Below are positions 25,413-33,078 of a stretch of DNA of 60,810 nucleotides, piece after piece. The notes beneath the pieces were generated by a model. The model was not told the origin of the DNA, made no database searches, and was given only the letters and a program-made list of their open reading frames with translations. The position numbers and the translations under genes were made by a program. Positions within the stretch are counted from its first letter, which is position 1, and every line of letters starts with the position of its first letter. This DNA comes from Cellulomonas cellasea (GTDB lineage: Bacteria; Actinomycetota; Actinomycetes; Actinomycetales; Cellulomonadaceae). The DNA lies in assembly GCF_006538745.1 (NCBI RefSeq), contig NZ_BJLR01000043.1:1-60810 (forward strand), written 5' to 3'.

Positions 25413-26846
25413 CTACCTCCCGACCACGCCGGTGCGGTTGATGAGTGTGTCGAGCATCTCGTCGATGGCGGTGAGGACCCGGGCGGCCCCCTCGTACGCG
25501 CGCTGGTACGCGAGCATGTTCACGGCTTCCTCGTCGGTGTCGACGCTGGCCTGGGAGAGCTGCTGCGCCGCGGCGGACGCGCGGGACGTCTCGGCGACGT
25601 TCGCGCGGGAGGCGGCGCTCGCGGTGCGGACCCCGAGGCTGACGACGGTGGCGCTCCAGCTTGCGTCGGGGCCGTCCTTCGCTGTGCCGAGCTTGGCGAG
25701 CGCGTCCCCGACCGAGCCGTCGAGCGGCCCCTTCGCGGGGTTGCCGACCGCCACGTGGCTCGGGTCGGTGATCGCCACGCGCAGTCCGAGCGCCGCGGGC
25801 TTGCCGGCGTCGATGGTGAAGAACGCACCGCCCGGGGTCGTGCCGTCGGCGCGCGTCGCGGTCGAGTGCAGCGCGTTGACCTGGGTCGTGATCCGGGTCG
25901 CGAGCGCGTCGTACGACGCGGCGGCCTCGGTGAGCATCCCGCCCGAGCCGGCCGGCGTCCCCGGGGGAGCGGTCACCGACAGCAGGCCCGCGACGCGGCC
26001 ACCGTCGAGCCCGACGGACAGGCCGGGCTTGCCGGCCCAGCCGACCGTGACCGCGGCGCCGCCGGTCGCCTGCGCGAACGTCGTCGCGCCGGTGACCTCG
26101 AGCGTCTTGGCCTTCGCGCCGTCGACGAGCGTGTTCCCGGCGACGTACACGTCGAGCTGGCCGTCGGGGCGCGTGCGGGTGGTCGCGCCCACGAGACCCG
26201 AGAGCTGCACGACGAGCTGGTCGCGCTGGTCGAGGAGCTCGTTCGCGGCAGCACCCGAGTTCGTGATCGCGAGGATGCGCGCGTTGAGGTCCGCGACGTT
26301 CGCCGCGGTCGTGTTCACCTGGTCGACGAGGCCCGCGGTCGTGGTGCGTGCGTGGGACCACTGCGACTCCGCGGCGTCGTAGAGCGACGCGACGCGGTCG
26401 ACGACGGCCTGCGCCGTCTCGAGCAGGACGGCACGTGCGGAGTCCTTGTCCGGGGTGTTCGACACGTCGCCGAACGCGCCCCAGAGGTTGCTGAGCTGCT
26501 TGGCGAGGCCGGTCGTCGACGGCTCGCCGACGCTCTTCTCGAGCTGCGTGTAGGCGGCGGACTGCGCGGCGAGGTAGGACGCGCCGGCCGTCTCGGTGCG
26601 CACGCGGGCGTCGAGGAAGGCGTCGCCGAGGCGCGAGACCCCGGTGACGTTCACGCCGAGCCCGACGCCGTCGGACGTCGAGAACATCGAGGCGACGCTG
26701 GCCGCGGGCAGCGCCGACATCGCGGCACGCTGGCGCGTGTAGCCGACGGTGTTGGCGTTCGCGACGTTCTGGCCCGAGACGTCGAGGGCCTGACGCTGGG
26801 CGATGAGCGAGCTCAGCGCGGTGCCGAGTCCGGAGAAGGTGCTCAC
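25413..26846 (-). CDS. flgK: Flagellar hook-associated protein FlgK
   Basis: 477 residues. The N-terminus has the axial-protein motif LDVSGQNVANANTVGYTRQR and the C-terminus has EEAVNMLAYQRAYEGAARVL, both required for assembly at the hook tip. The middle is variable. GTG 26846 is preceded by AAGGG, which overlaps the flgN stop codon. It is the second gene of the operon, following its chaperone gene by 10 nt. Confidence 0.95.
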   Translation of the reverse strand: MSTFSGLGTALSSLIAQRQALDVSGQNVANANTVGYTRQRAAMSALPAASVASMFSTSDGVGLGVNVTGVSRLGDAFLDARVRTETAGASYLAAQSAAYTQLEKSVGEPSTTGLAKQLSNLWGAFGDVSNTPDKDSARAVLLETAQAVVDRVASLYDAAESQWSHARTTTAGLVDQVNTTAANVADLNARILAITNSGAAANELLDQRDQLVVQLSGLVGATTRTRPDGQLDVYVAGNTLVDGAKAKTLEVTGATTFAQATGGAAVTVGWAGKPGLSVGLDGGRVAGLLSVTAPPGTPAGSGGMLTEAAASYDALATRITTQVNALHSTATRADGTTPGGAFFTIDAGKPAALGLRVAITDPSHVAVGNPAKGPLDGSVGDALAKLGTAKDGPDASWSATVVSLGVRTASAASRANVAETSRASAAAQQLSQASVDTDEEAVNMLAYQRAYEGAARVLTAIDEMLDTLINRTGVVGR

Positions 26847-26856
26847 TGGTTCCCTT

Positions 26857-27342
26857 TCAGAACGACCGGTCGAGCAGCTGCGCGCTGCGGTCGTGGGGCG
26901 TGCTGGCCATGCCCTGCACGTCGTAGGTCTGGACGGTGTCCTGCATCGTCATGAGCGTCTCCTGCGTCGCGCGGTGCGACATCGCGAGGAGCTCGCGGTT
27001 GCCGTCGGCGAGCTGGCCGATCTCGGCGGTGAGGGTCACGAACGCGTCGCGGTGCGCGCGCAGCAGCTCGTCCCACGGCGGGGGAGCGTGCTGGGAGATC
27101 TCGAGGAGGCTCGCACCGGGCTCCATGCCGAGCAGCGCGGCGACCTCGTCGGCCTCGACCGAGCGGCCGAGCTCGGCGTCGCGGATCTGCTCCAGCACGG
27201 TCTCGACCTCGCGGGTCGCGTGACCGAGCCAGCGGGTGCGCCCGCTCGTGAGGACGAGCTGCTCCTCCTCGAGCTTGAAGAGCAGGAGCTCCAGGAGGTG
27301 CCGTTCCTTCCACAGGACGTCGGACAGTCGGGCAAGGGCCAC
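26857..27342 (-). CDS. flgN: FlgN-type flagellar export chaperone
   Basis: 161 residues, mostly helical and rich in Leu/Glu (LSDVLWKERHLLELLLFKLE, LGHATREVETVLEQIRDAEL), matching FlgN, the cytosolic chaperone that keeps FlgK and FlgL export-competent. Sequence similarity within the family is low, so context (directly before flgK and flgL) carries much of the call. GTG 27342 has a good GGAGG site. It heads the leftward operon, about 60 nt downstream of the predicted transcription start. Confidence 0.83.
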   Translation of the reverse strand: MALARLSDVLWKERHLLELLLFKLEEEQLVLTSGRTRWLGHATREVETVLEQIRDAELGRSVEADEVAALLGMEPGASLLEISQHAPPPWDELLRAHRDAFVTLTAEIGQLADGNRELLAMSHRATQETLMTMQDTVQTYDVQGMASTPHDRSAQLLDRSF

Positions 27343-27409
27343 GGGGCGGACCTCCTCTCACGTCTCTCGTGCGCTCTCCGGCGCAGGGGTTCGGGTGCTT
27401 CTGGCTCCT

Positions 27410-27437
27410 CTATCGGCCGGCGTGCCCGCATGCTGAC
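27410..27437 (-). promoter_or_regulatory. Sigma-28-type promoter of flgN-flgK-flgL-fliW
   Basis: On the minus strand: GTCA (27437-27434), 16-nt spacer, GCCGATAG (27417-27410). The -10 is the closest in the window to the classical GCCGATAA. Predicted transcription start near 27403. Confidence 0.75.
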
Positions 27438-27769
27438 GATTCCGGCGCGATCTCTCGCGGACCGCGTGGACACCTGCGAGCGGTGACGGCCGGCGTGCGG
27501 CGCACGGGCCGCGTCCTTGCTTCTCGCGTGGGCGCGCGCGAGGCCGGACGGGCGGCGCCTGAACCGGACGATCGTGGGCAGGTGCGGCGAGCCGGTCCTG
27601 GACGTCCGTCCAGGTCAGGGCCCTCACCCGGGTGGATCGGTGTGATCTGAGTCACACTCGGATGGCGCAGCGGGAAACCTATGGGCAGCGATGGGCGATT
27701 CGCTCACCCACATCGTCCGATTCGTTCTCGACGGTTGCCTCGGTGCCCCCACTTGAGCGCTCACACGGG

Positions 27770-27798
27770 CTCAAGCCGGGGCTCAGGGACCCCGAAAT
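27770..27798 (+). promoter_or_regulatory. Sigma-28-type promoter of the sigma gene itself
   Basis: CTCA (27770-27773), 17-nt spacer, CCCGAAAT (27791-27798), 7 nt before GTG 27806. The spacer is one longer than at the other sites and the -10 is weaker. It implies autoregulation and a leaderless mRNA. Confidence 0.55.
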
Positions 27799-27805
27799 AC
27801 GTGAG

Positions 27806-28687
27806 GTGACAACCACCAGCGGACACCCCACGGACGAGCTCGTCGTCGCGAACCTGGCCCTCGTCGGCTACCAGGTCTCCGAGGTCCTCATGCGCGTCCC
27901 CCCGACCGTCAGCCGCGACGACCTGGCCTCCGCCGGGCACCTCGCGCTCGTCCTCGCCGCCCGGGCCTACGACCCGACCACCGGCGTTCCCTTCGCCCGC
28001 TACGCCGCCCTGCGCATCCGCGGCGCGCTGCTCGACGAGCTGCGGTCCATGGACTGGGCGACCCGCGGCGCACGCCACCGTGCCCGTGAGCTCGCCAGCA
28101 CGAGCGAGCGCCTCACCGCGACGCTCGGGCGCACCCCGAACCGCGAGGAGCTCGCCTCCGCGCTCGGTACCGACGTCGCGAGCGTCGACCAGGCCCGCCA
28201 GGATGCCGAGCGCCGCGTGCTCAGCATCGACTCGACGGTGAACCCGATCGCGGAGCTCGTGAGCGACAAGTCGCCCGGCCCCGAGGAGTCGCTCCTCACG
28301 AACGAGCGCCTGCGCTACCTGCGGGCCGGCGTCGACACGCTCCCCGAGCGCCTGCGCGTCGTCGTCGAGCAGCTCTTCTTCCACGACCGGCCCGTCTCCG
28401 AGCTCGCCGAGGAGCTGGGCGTCACCCAGTCCCGCATCAGCCAGCTGCGCACCGAGGCCCTCGGCCTCCTGCGCGACGGGCTCAACGCGAGCCTCGACCC
28501 CGACCTGGTGCCCCAGGCCGAGCGTCCCGACGGCGTCGCCGAGCGTCGCCGCCAGGGCTACTTCGCGGCCGTCGCCGCGCGTGCCGCGATGGGGGCCTCG
28601 GCCGCCGGCGTCACGCTCAGCCCGTCCGTCCCGACGCAGCGTCCTAGCGTCGCCGCCGAGCAGCGCTCGCTCAGCACCGCGTCCTGA
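27806..28687 (+). CDS. fliA: Sigma-28 (FliA/WhiG-type) RNA polymerase sigma factor
   Basis: 293 residues from GTG 27806. Region 2 spans about 12-95 (AYDPTTGVPFARYAALRIRG then ALLDELRSMDWATRG, the classic FliA/WhiG signature). Region 3 follows (RTPNREELASALG) and region 4 near 185-235 (LPERLRVVVEQLFFHDRPV, then ELAEELGVTQSRISQLRTEAL). About 55 extra C-terminal residues are not conserved. The frame is open further upstream, but there is no ribosome-binding site there. I prefer GTG 27806 because a sigma-28-like -10 ends 7 nt before it. It sits between the flgN operon and fliC, and is the obvious reader of the promoters found here. No FlgM gene was seen. Confidence 0.9.
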   Translation: MTTTSGHPTDELVVANLALVGYQVSEVLMRVPPTVSRDDLASAGHLALVLAARAYDPTTGVPFARYAALRIRGALLDELRSMDWATRGARHRARELASTSERLTATLGRTPNREELASALGTDVASVDQARQDAERRVLSIDSTVNPIAELVSDKSPGPEESLLTNERLRYLRAGVDTLPERLRVVVEQLFFHDRPVSELAEELGVTQSRISQLRTEALGLLRDGLNASLDPDLVPQAERPDGVAERRRQGYFAAVAARAAMGASAAGVTLSPSVPTQRPSVAAEQRSLSTAS

Positions 28688-28741
28688 CCCGCCCGCACCA
28701 CCACGGTCCGGGGTTGTCACAGCTCTGACCTGCACGACGAG

Positions 28742-28790
28742 ATCCCCCGTTCACCCGGCCGGTAGGCCGAGAGGGTGAACGGGGGATTTT
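28742..28790 (+). terminator. Rho-independent terminator of the sigma gene
   Basis: ATCCCCCGTTCACCC (28742-28756) pairs perfectly with 28773-28787; the loop contains a second GGCC/GGCC stem. A TTTT run at 28787-28790 follows, unusual for this genome, making it the most canonical terminator in the window. Confidence 0.92.
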
Positions 28791-28803
28791 CGTTGCCGAA
28801 CCT

Positions 28804-28831
28804 CTCATCAGCGGGGGAGGCCCCCCGATGA
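28804..28831 (+). promoter_or_regulatory. Sigma-28-type promoter of fliC
   Basis: CTCA (28804-28807), 16-nt spacer, CCCGATGA (28824-28831). It falls between the strong terminator and the flagellin gene. Transcription would start near 28838. CTCATC/GATGAG also forms an inverted repeat through the two boxes. Confidence 0.75.
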
Positions 28832-28839
28832 GCACGGTG

Positions 28840-28880
28840 TGGCCATGGACGGCCAGCATCTCGACCCGAATCAAGGAGGA
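28840..28880 (+). promoter_or_regulatory. Flagellin leader with predicted CsrA sites
   Basis: TGGCC (28840-28844) and GGCCA (28851-28855) form a hairpin whose loop ATGGAC exposes GGA, the core CsrA target. A second GGA pair lies in the Shine-Dalgarno GGAGGA (28875-28880). Two GGA sites, one in a hairpin and one over the ribosome-binding site, is the layout known from the Bacillus hag leader controlled by CsrA and FliW. Confidence 0.6.
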
Positions 28881-28888
28881 GTTCCATC

Positions 28889-30052
28889 ATGGGTCTCTCG
28901 ATCAACCAGAACATCGCGGCGGTCAACTCGTACCGCAACCTCAGCAACACGCAGAACGACCTGGGCAAGTCGCTCGAGAAGCTCTCCTCGGGCTTCCGCA
29001 TCAACCGTGCGGCCGACGACGCTGCCGGTCTCGCCATCTCCGAGGGCCTGCGCTCGCAGGTCGGCGGCCTGAAGGTTGCGGCTCGCAACGCGCAGGACGG
29101 CATCTCGGTCGTGCAGACGGCGGAAGGCGCGCTCACGGAGGTCCACTCGATCCTCCAGCGTGTGCGTGACCTGGGCGTCCAGGCCGCGAACGACTCGAAC
29201 AACACGGCGGCGCGGACGAACATCGCGACCGAGGCGTCCAGCCTGGTCTCGGAGCTCGACCGCATCGGCAAGTCGACGAACTTCAACGGCACCAAGCTGC
29301 TCGACGGCTCGGCCGGCACCCTGAACTTCCAGGTCGGCGCGGACGGCGACTCGAACAGCCAGATCAAGGTCGACCTGTCGACGGCGAACGTCTCGCAGAT
29401 CGCCTCGGCGCTCTCGGTCGGCAACAAGGGCGCGACCTTCGCGCTGACGGACGCCGGTGCCCAGGCCGTCACGGGTGCGACGACCTTCAGCACGACCGAC
29501 GGCACGACGACGTCGGAGGTCTCCGTGACCCTCGGTGCGGCGGGCGACTACAAGACGGTCGAGGACGTGGCGGACGCGCTCAACGCGGACAAGACCTTCT
29601 CCGGCAAGCTCGTCGCCTCCGTCACTCGTGACGCCACGGGCGTCGCAACCGGCCTGAACGTCAAGTCGGTCACGGGTGCGACGGTCGACATCGGCACCAC
29701 GCCGAACGCCACCGGCTTCACCGGCACGGGCGCTGCGGGCGGTGCGGGCGCGCTGGACTTCAGCACGAACGCGGGCGCCCAGGCCGCGATCAAGCTCGTC
29801 GACTCGCAGATCGGCAGCGTCTCCACGGCTCGCGCCAACCTCGGTGCGCTGCAGAACCGCTTCGAGCACACGATCAAGAACGTGAACGTCGCGGTGGAGA
29901 ACCTGTCCGCGTCGGAGAGCCGCATCCGCGACACCGACATGGCGTCGGAGATGGTCTCGTTCACGCGGGCCCAGATCCTCTCGCAGGCCGGCACGTCGAT
30001 GCTCGCGCAGGCCAACCAGATCCCCCAGGGCGTGCTCTCGCTCCTGCGGTGA
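28889..30052 (+). CDS. fliC: Flagellin
   Basis: 387 residues. The conserved N-terminal D0/D1 part (SINQNIAAVNSYRNLSNTQN, then LSSGFRINRAADDAAGLAIS and NAQDGISVVQTAEGAL) and C-terminal part (FEHTIKNVNVAVENLSASES, then RAQILSQAGTSMLAQANQIP) flank a Thr/Ala/Gly-rich variable domain of about 130 residues (about 160-290) exposed on the filament. Codon use is strongly biased and AAGGAGG precedes ATG 28889, fitting high expression. It has its own promoter and leader and is followed by a long stem-loop before fliD. It is the only flagellin gene here. Confidence 0.97.
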   Translation: MGLSINQNIAAVNSYRNLSNTQNDLGKSLEKLSSGFRINRAADDAAGLAISEGLRSQVGGLKVAARNAQDGISVVQTAEGALTEVHSILQRVRDLGVQAANDSNNTAARTNIATEASSLVSELDRIGKSTNFNGTKLLDGSAGTLNFQVGADGDSNSQIKVDLSTANVSQIASALSVGNKGATFALTDAGAQAVTGATTFSTTDGTTTSEVSVTLGAAGDYKTVEDVADALNADKTFSGKLVASVTRDATGVATGLNVKSVTGATVDIGTTPNATGFTGTGAAGGAGALDFSTNAGAQAAIKLVDSQIGSVSTARANLGALQNRFEHTIKNVNVAVENLSASESRIRDTDMASEMVSFTRAQILSQAGTSMLAQANQIPQGVLSLLR

Positions 30053-30107
30053 CCTGAGGGCTGACCACGCGGGGTGACCCTCCGCGCAGCCCGCACAGCA
30101 CCACACG

Positions 30108-30146
30108 ACCGGCGGTGGGTGGACGAACCGTCCGCCCGCCGCCGGT
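30108..30146 (+). terminator. Long stem-loop between fliC and fliD
   Basis: ACCGGCGGTGGGTGGACG (30108-30125) pairs with 30129-30146 with two G-U wobbles and a 3-nt loop. It starts 55 nt after the flagellin stop. No U-tract follows, so partial termination, leaving abundant fliC mRNA and less fliD mRNA, is likely. Confidence 0.75.
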
Positions 30147-30216
30147 CGCGCATCCAGGACCGCCCGGTCGCCAGCACCGCCTGCCGGCCGGCTCAGCACG
30201 AAGGACGGGGAACCTC

Positions 30217-31605
30217 ATGGTGTCGATGGGCATCGACGGGATGGTCAGCGGTCTGGACACGACCAGCCTGATCAACCAGCTCATGCAGGCCGAGGCGATG
30301 CCGCAGACGCTGCTGAAGACCAAGCAGACGAGTACGACGAGCTTCGTCACCGCGCTCCAGTCCCTCAACACCAAGGTCGCCTCGCTCGCGGAGGCTGCGA
30401 CGACCGCGACGAAGCCCGTCTCGTGGCAGGCGTACAAGGCGACCGCCTCGGCGACGTCCGTCACCGCGACGACGACCGCGACGGCGCTGCCCTCGGAGCT
30501 GAGCTTCAAGGTCACCTCGCTCGCGAGCAACCAGGTGTCGATCCTCGACTTCCCCGGCGCCTCGGGCGCGTTCACCGGGACCCCGCCCACGTTCACCATC
30601 CGCACGGACGCCGACTCGACGACCGGCACGGCCAAGGACGTCACCGTGACCGCGGCGTCCGACTCGGTCGAGGACGTCGTCAAGGCGATCAACTCCACCA
30701 CCGCCGCGGGGGTCAAGGCCGTGGCCGTCAAGGTCGACGGCACCTACCGCATCCAGCTCACCGGCTCCGAGACCGGCGCGACGAAGGACTTCGAGGTCTT
30801 CGCCGGCGCGGCCGGAACCCTCACCGGTGCGTCCGTGCCCGTCGCGAAGAACGACCTGCGCACGGCCCGTGACGCGGAAGTCCTGCTCTGGGCCGGCAGC
30901 GGCGCCGAGAAGGCCGTGAAGTCCACCACCAACACGTTCGCGAACGTGCTCGACGGCGTGAGCTTCACCGTCTCCGCGCTGACGAAGGCGGACGAGCAGC
31001 CGGTCACGCTCACGGTCGCACGCGACGACGCCGCGGTGAAGAAGCTCGCGTCCGGCCTCGTCGGCGCACTCGGCGTCGTCCTGTCCGACGTCACCTCGCG
31101 CACCTCCACGACGACGAAGACCGGCGAGGACGGCCGCAGCGTCGTCACGGGTGGCCTGTTCAGCGGTGACTCCGCGGTCCGCGGCCTCGCGCAGCAGCTC
31201 CAGACGGCCGCGTCGTACCCGGTCGACGGGGTCTCGCCGACCACCGTCGGCATCGTCGTGGGGCGTGACGGCACGTTCACGTTCGACGAGGCCAAGTTCT
31301 CCGCGGCGCTGGCCGCCGACCCCGCGAAGGTCGAGAAGGTCATCTCGGGGCTCGCCCAGCGCGTCGCCGACGTCGCGACCAAGGCGTCCGACAAGGTCGA
31401 CGGCAGCCTGACCGCCAAGATCACCAGCCAGCAGGGCGTCGTCAAGGACCTCGGCAACCAGATCGCCAACTGGGACCTGCGCCTCGCGACGCGCCGCGCC
31501 GGGCTGCAGAAGACGTACGCCTCGCTCGAGGTCAGCCTCTCGGGCCTGCGGTCGCAGTCCTCCTGGCTCGCGGGCCAGCTCTCGTCGCTGTCCGGCTCCC
31601 GCTGA
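30217..31605 (+). CDS. fliD: Flagellar filament cap protein FliD
   Basis: 462 residues. FliD_N near 10-105 (MGIDGMVSGLDTTSLINQLM) and FliD_C over roughly 200-440 (VRGLAQQLQTAASYPVDGVS, then DPAKVEKVISGLAQRVADV), with a C-terminal helix. The cap sits at the filament tip and promotes flagellin polymerisation. ATG 30217 is chosen; ATG 30226 (MGIDGM) is equally compatible. No separate promoter box was found, so expression probably depends on read-through from fliC. fliS follows after 29 nt. Confidence 0.94.
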   Translation: MVSMGIDGMVSGLDTTSLINQLMQAEAMPQTLLKTKQTSTTSFVTALQSLNTKVASLAEAATTATKPVSWQAYKATASATSVTATTTATALPSELSFKVTSLASNQVSILDFPGASGAFTGTPPTFTIRTDADSTTGTAKDVTVTAASDSVEDVVKAINSTTAAGVKAVAVKVDGTYRIQLTGSETGATKDFEVFAGAAGTLTGASVPVAKNDLRTARDAEVLLWAGSGAEKAVKSTTNTFANVLDGVSFTVSALTKADEQPVTLTVARDDAAVKKLASGLVGALGVVLSDVTSRTSTTTKTGEDGRSVVTGGLFSGDSAVRGLAQQLQTAASYPVDGVSPTTVGIVVGRDGTFTFDEAKFSAALAADPAKVEKVISGLAQRVADVATKASDKVDGSLTAKITSQQGVVKDLGNQIANWDLRLATRRAGLQKTYASLEVSLSGLRSQSSWLAGQLSSLSGSR

Positions 31606-31634
31606 CCGCCTCCCGACCACCGAAGGACACAGCC

Positions 31635-32090
31635 ATGTACGACGTCCGCTCCCGGTACCTCGCCGACACCGTCGCGACGGTCGGGCCCTCGCGTCTGCTC
31701 ACGATGCTCTACGACCGGATGGTGCTCGACGTCGAGCGCGCCGAGAAGGCGCTCCAGGCGGGGGACAAGGTCGAGGCGACCCAGCAGCTCGCGCACGCGC
31801 AGGACATCCTCGCCGAGCTCATCTCGAGCCTCGACGTGGGCGCGTGGGACGGCGGCCCGGGCCTCATGTCGATCTACACGTTCCTGCTCTCGGAGCTCAT
31901 CGAGACCTCCATGACGGGCAGCGCCGAGAGGGCCGCGGCGTGCCGCGAGATCATCGCCCCGCTGCGCGACGCGTGGCACGAGGCCGCGGCGTCGCTCGCC
32001 ACCGCTCCGGCAGCCCCCGTCGTGCCGACCCAGCGCTTCGGCGCCGAGCCGGGCGCCAGCACCGGGCTCGGTGTCCTCGGTGTCGGCTGA
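31635..32090 (+). CDS. fliS: Flagellin export chaperone FliS
   Basis: 151 residues. The family signature RYLADTVATVGPSRLLTMLYDRMVLD is split here as start and end of the first helices; later come AQDILAELISSLDVG and IYTFLLSELIETSM. FliS caps the C-terminal helix of flagellin to prevent premature polymerisation. The last ~30 residues are an Ala/Pro-rich extension. AAGGA precedes ATG 31635. The next gene begins inside its 3' end. Confidence 0.95.
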   Translation: MYDVRSRYLADTVATVGPSRLLTMLYDRMVLDVERAEKALQAGDKVEATQQLAHAQDILAELISSLDVGAWDGGPGLMSIYTFLLSELIETSMTGSAERAAACREIIAPLRDAWHEAAASLATAPAAPVVPTQRFGAEPGASTGLGVLGVG

Positions 32091-32457
32091 CCAGGGGATC
32101 GCGGCCCCTGCGGGGATGCACGCCGGCCTCCACGCCGTGACGGCTCCCGCGTGGGACGCGGCCTGGTCGCACGCGCTGACCGAGCTCGAGCTCGACGTCG
32201 CGGAGGCCGAGGCGCTCCTGCGCGCCGACCACGCGGGTCCCGTCGAGCTGCGCTCGCAGCAGTGGGTGCCGCCCACCGGGCTGGGCCCGCTGCCCGCGCC
32301 CCTCGTCGAGCGCGCCCAGGCGCTGCTCGACCGCCAGCTCGACGTCGCCCGGCGCACCGCCGCGGCCGCCCTGCTGAGCCGCCGTCACCTCGTCGCCGTC
32401 GACGCGATGCGCGAGCGCCCGCCGGCCGTGCCGGTGTACCTCGACACCCAGGGCTGA
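32071..32457 (+). CDS. Small helical protein, FliT-like by position
   Basis: About 125-128 residues from GTG 32071 (GTG 32080 is in frame and equally good). Two amphipathic helical stretches, ALTELELDVAEAEALLRAD and APLVERAQALLDRQLDVARR, surround a Pro-rich middle. I see no recognised domain. Position directly after fliD and fliS and overlap with fliS by about 20 nt suggest a FliT-type chaperone for the cap protein, as in other flagellar operons, but sequence alone does not prove it. A stem-loop ends the unit. Confidence 0.7.
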   Translation: MSSVSADQGIAAPAGMHAGLHAVTAPAWDAAWSHALTELELDVAEAEALLRADHAGPVELRSQQWVPPTGLGPLPAPLVERAQALLDRQLDVARRTAAAALLSRRHLVAVDAMRERPPAVPVYLDTQG

Positions 32458-32475
32458 GCCCCACCGCACCCCGCC

Positions 32476-32506
32476 CGTGCACCGGAGTCCCGCACTCCGG
32501 TGCGCG
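32476..32506 (+). terminator. Terminator of the fliC-fliD-fliS unit
   Basis: GCACCGGAGT (32479-32488) pairs with ACTCCGGTGC (32494-32503), extended by a G-U and two G-C pairs to 32476-32506, with a 5-nt loop. It begins about 20 nt after the FliT-like stop. Confidence 0.8.
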
Positions 32507-32618
32507 TCGTCGTGCCAGGGCGCTGCGCCGCACCCGGACACCGCGGGACAACCCGAGCGACGCGGCTCGACCGTCCGGGTGAGGAGAGGGTGAAGCCCGG
32601 CCTGACCGGGGAAAAGAC

Positions 32619-32646
32619 CTCAGGTCACCCGGGTGGAACCCGATGG
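32619..32646 (+). promoter_or_regulatory. Sigma-28-type promoter of the flgB operon
   Basis: CTCA (32619-32622), 16-nt spacer, CCCGATGG (32639-32646). Predicted start near 32653 with a leader of about 75 nt. The 270-bp gap 32458-32727 otherwise holds only the preceding terminator. Confidence 0.75.
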
Positions 32647-32727
32647 GAGGCGTGAGCACGGATCGCTCACCCAGCAGGCCACGGATCGGCCGACCCCCAG
32701 CACCATCGTCGGTGAGGTGTACCCCGC

Positions 32728-33078
32728 ATGGGCATGTTCGACTCCGTCGGCTACGTCGCGCTCAACAGCGCGCTCGACGGCCTCGCGCTGCGTCAGCGCA
32801 CCATCGCGGAGAACGTCGCGAACATCCAGACCCCCGGCTACCAGGCCAAGCGCGTGCAGTTCGAGGCCGAGCTGAGCCGCGCGGTCGGGACCGGGTCGAA
32901 GGACGCCACGGTCGCGGGCGTCGCCCGCTCGCTCGAGCCGACGCGCGAGGACGGCAACAACGTCAACCTCGACGCCGAGACGCTGCTGAACGTCGACACC
33001 AACCTGCGCTACCAGCTCGCGACCCAGGCGGTCGACGGCACCTTCTCGAGCGTGCGCGCCGCGATGAGGACGAGCTGA
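32728..33078 (+). CDS. flgB: Flagellar proximal rod protein FlgB
   Basis: 116 residues. The rod-protein N-terminal motif LRQRTIAENVANIQTPGYQA and the C-terminal NLRYQLATQAVDGTFSSVRA identify FlgB. It forms part of the proximal rod crossing the cell wall. GGTGAGG lies upstream of ATG 32728. It is the first gene of a 12-gene operon in which the next six genes overlap by 1-4 nt or nearly so. Confidence 0.95.
   Translation: MGMFDSVGYVALNSALDGLALRQRTIAENVANIQTPGYQAKRVQFEAELSRAVGTGSKDATVAGVARSLEPTREDGNNVNLDAETLLNVDTNLRYQLATQAVDGTFSSVRAAMRTS

Larger units (their letters stand above)
27343..27805. other. Divergent flagellar control region
   Basis: 463 bp with no supportable gene. It holds two outward-facing sigma-28-type elements (27410-27437 leftward, 27770-27798 rightward) and, around 27621-27660, a CCTCACCCGGGTGG segment that recurs as GGTCACCCGGGTGG inside the flgB promoter spacer at 32623-32636. 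Short frames here have no domain or ribosome-binding-site support. Confidence 0.65.

Noticed and set aside
27632-27805. Upstream extension of the sigma-gene reading frame to GTG 27632
   Set aside because: The extra 58 residues match nothing in the sigma family, lack a ribosome-binding site and would span the predicted promoter.
32664-32700. A second CTCA followed by a GCCGA box before flgB
   Set aside because: The spacer is 19 nt and the -10 lacks the T of GCCGAT; the upstream element at 32619-32646 fits far better.
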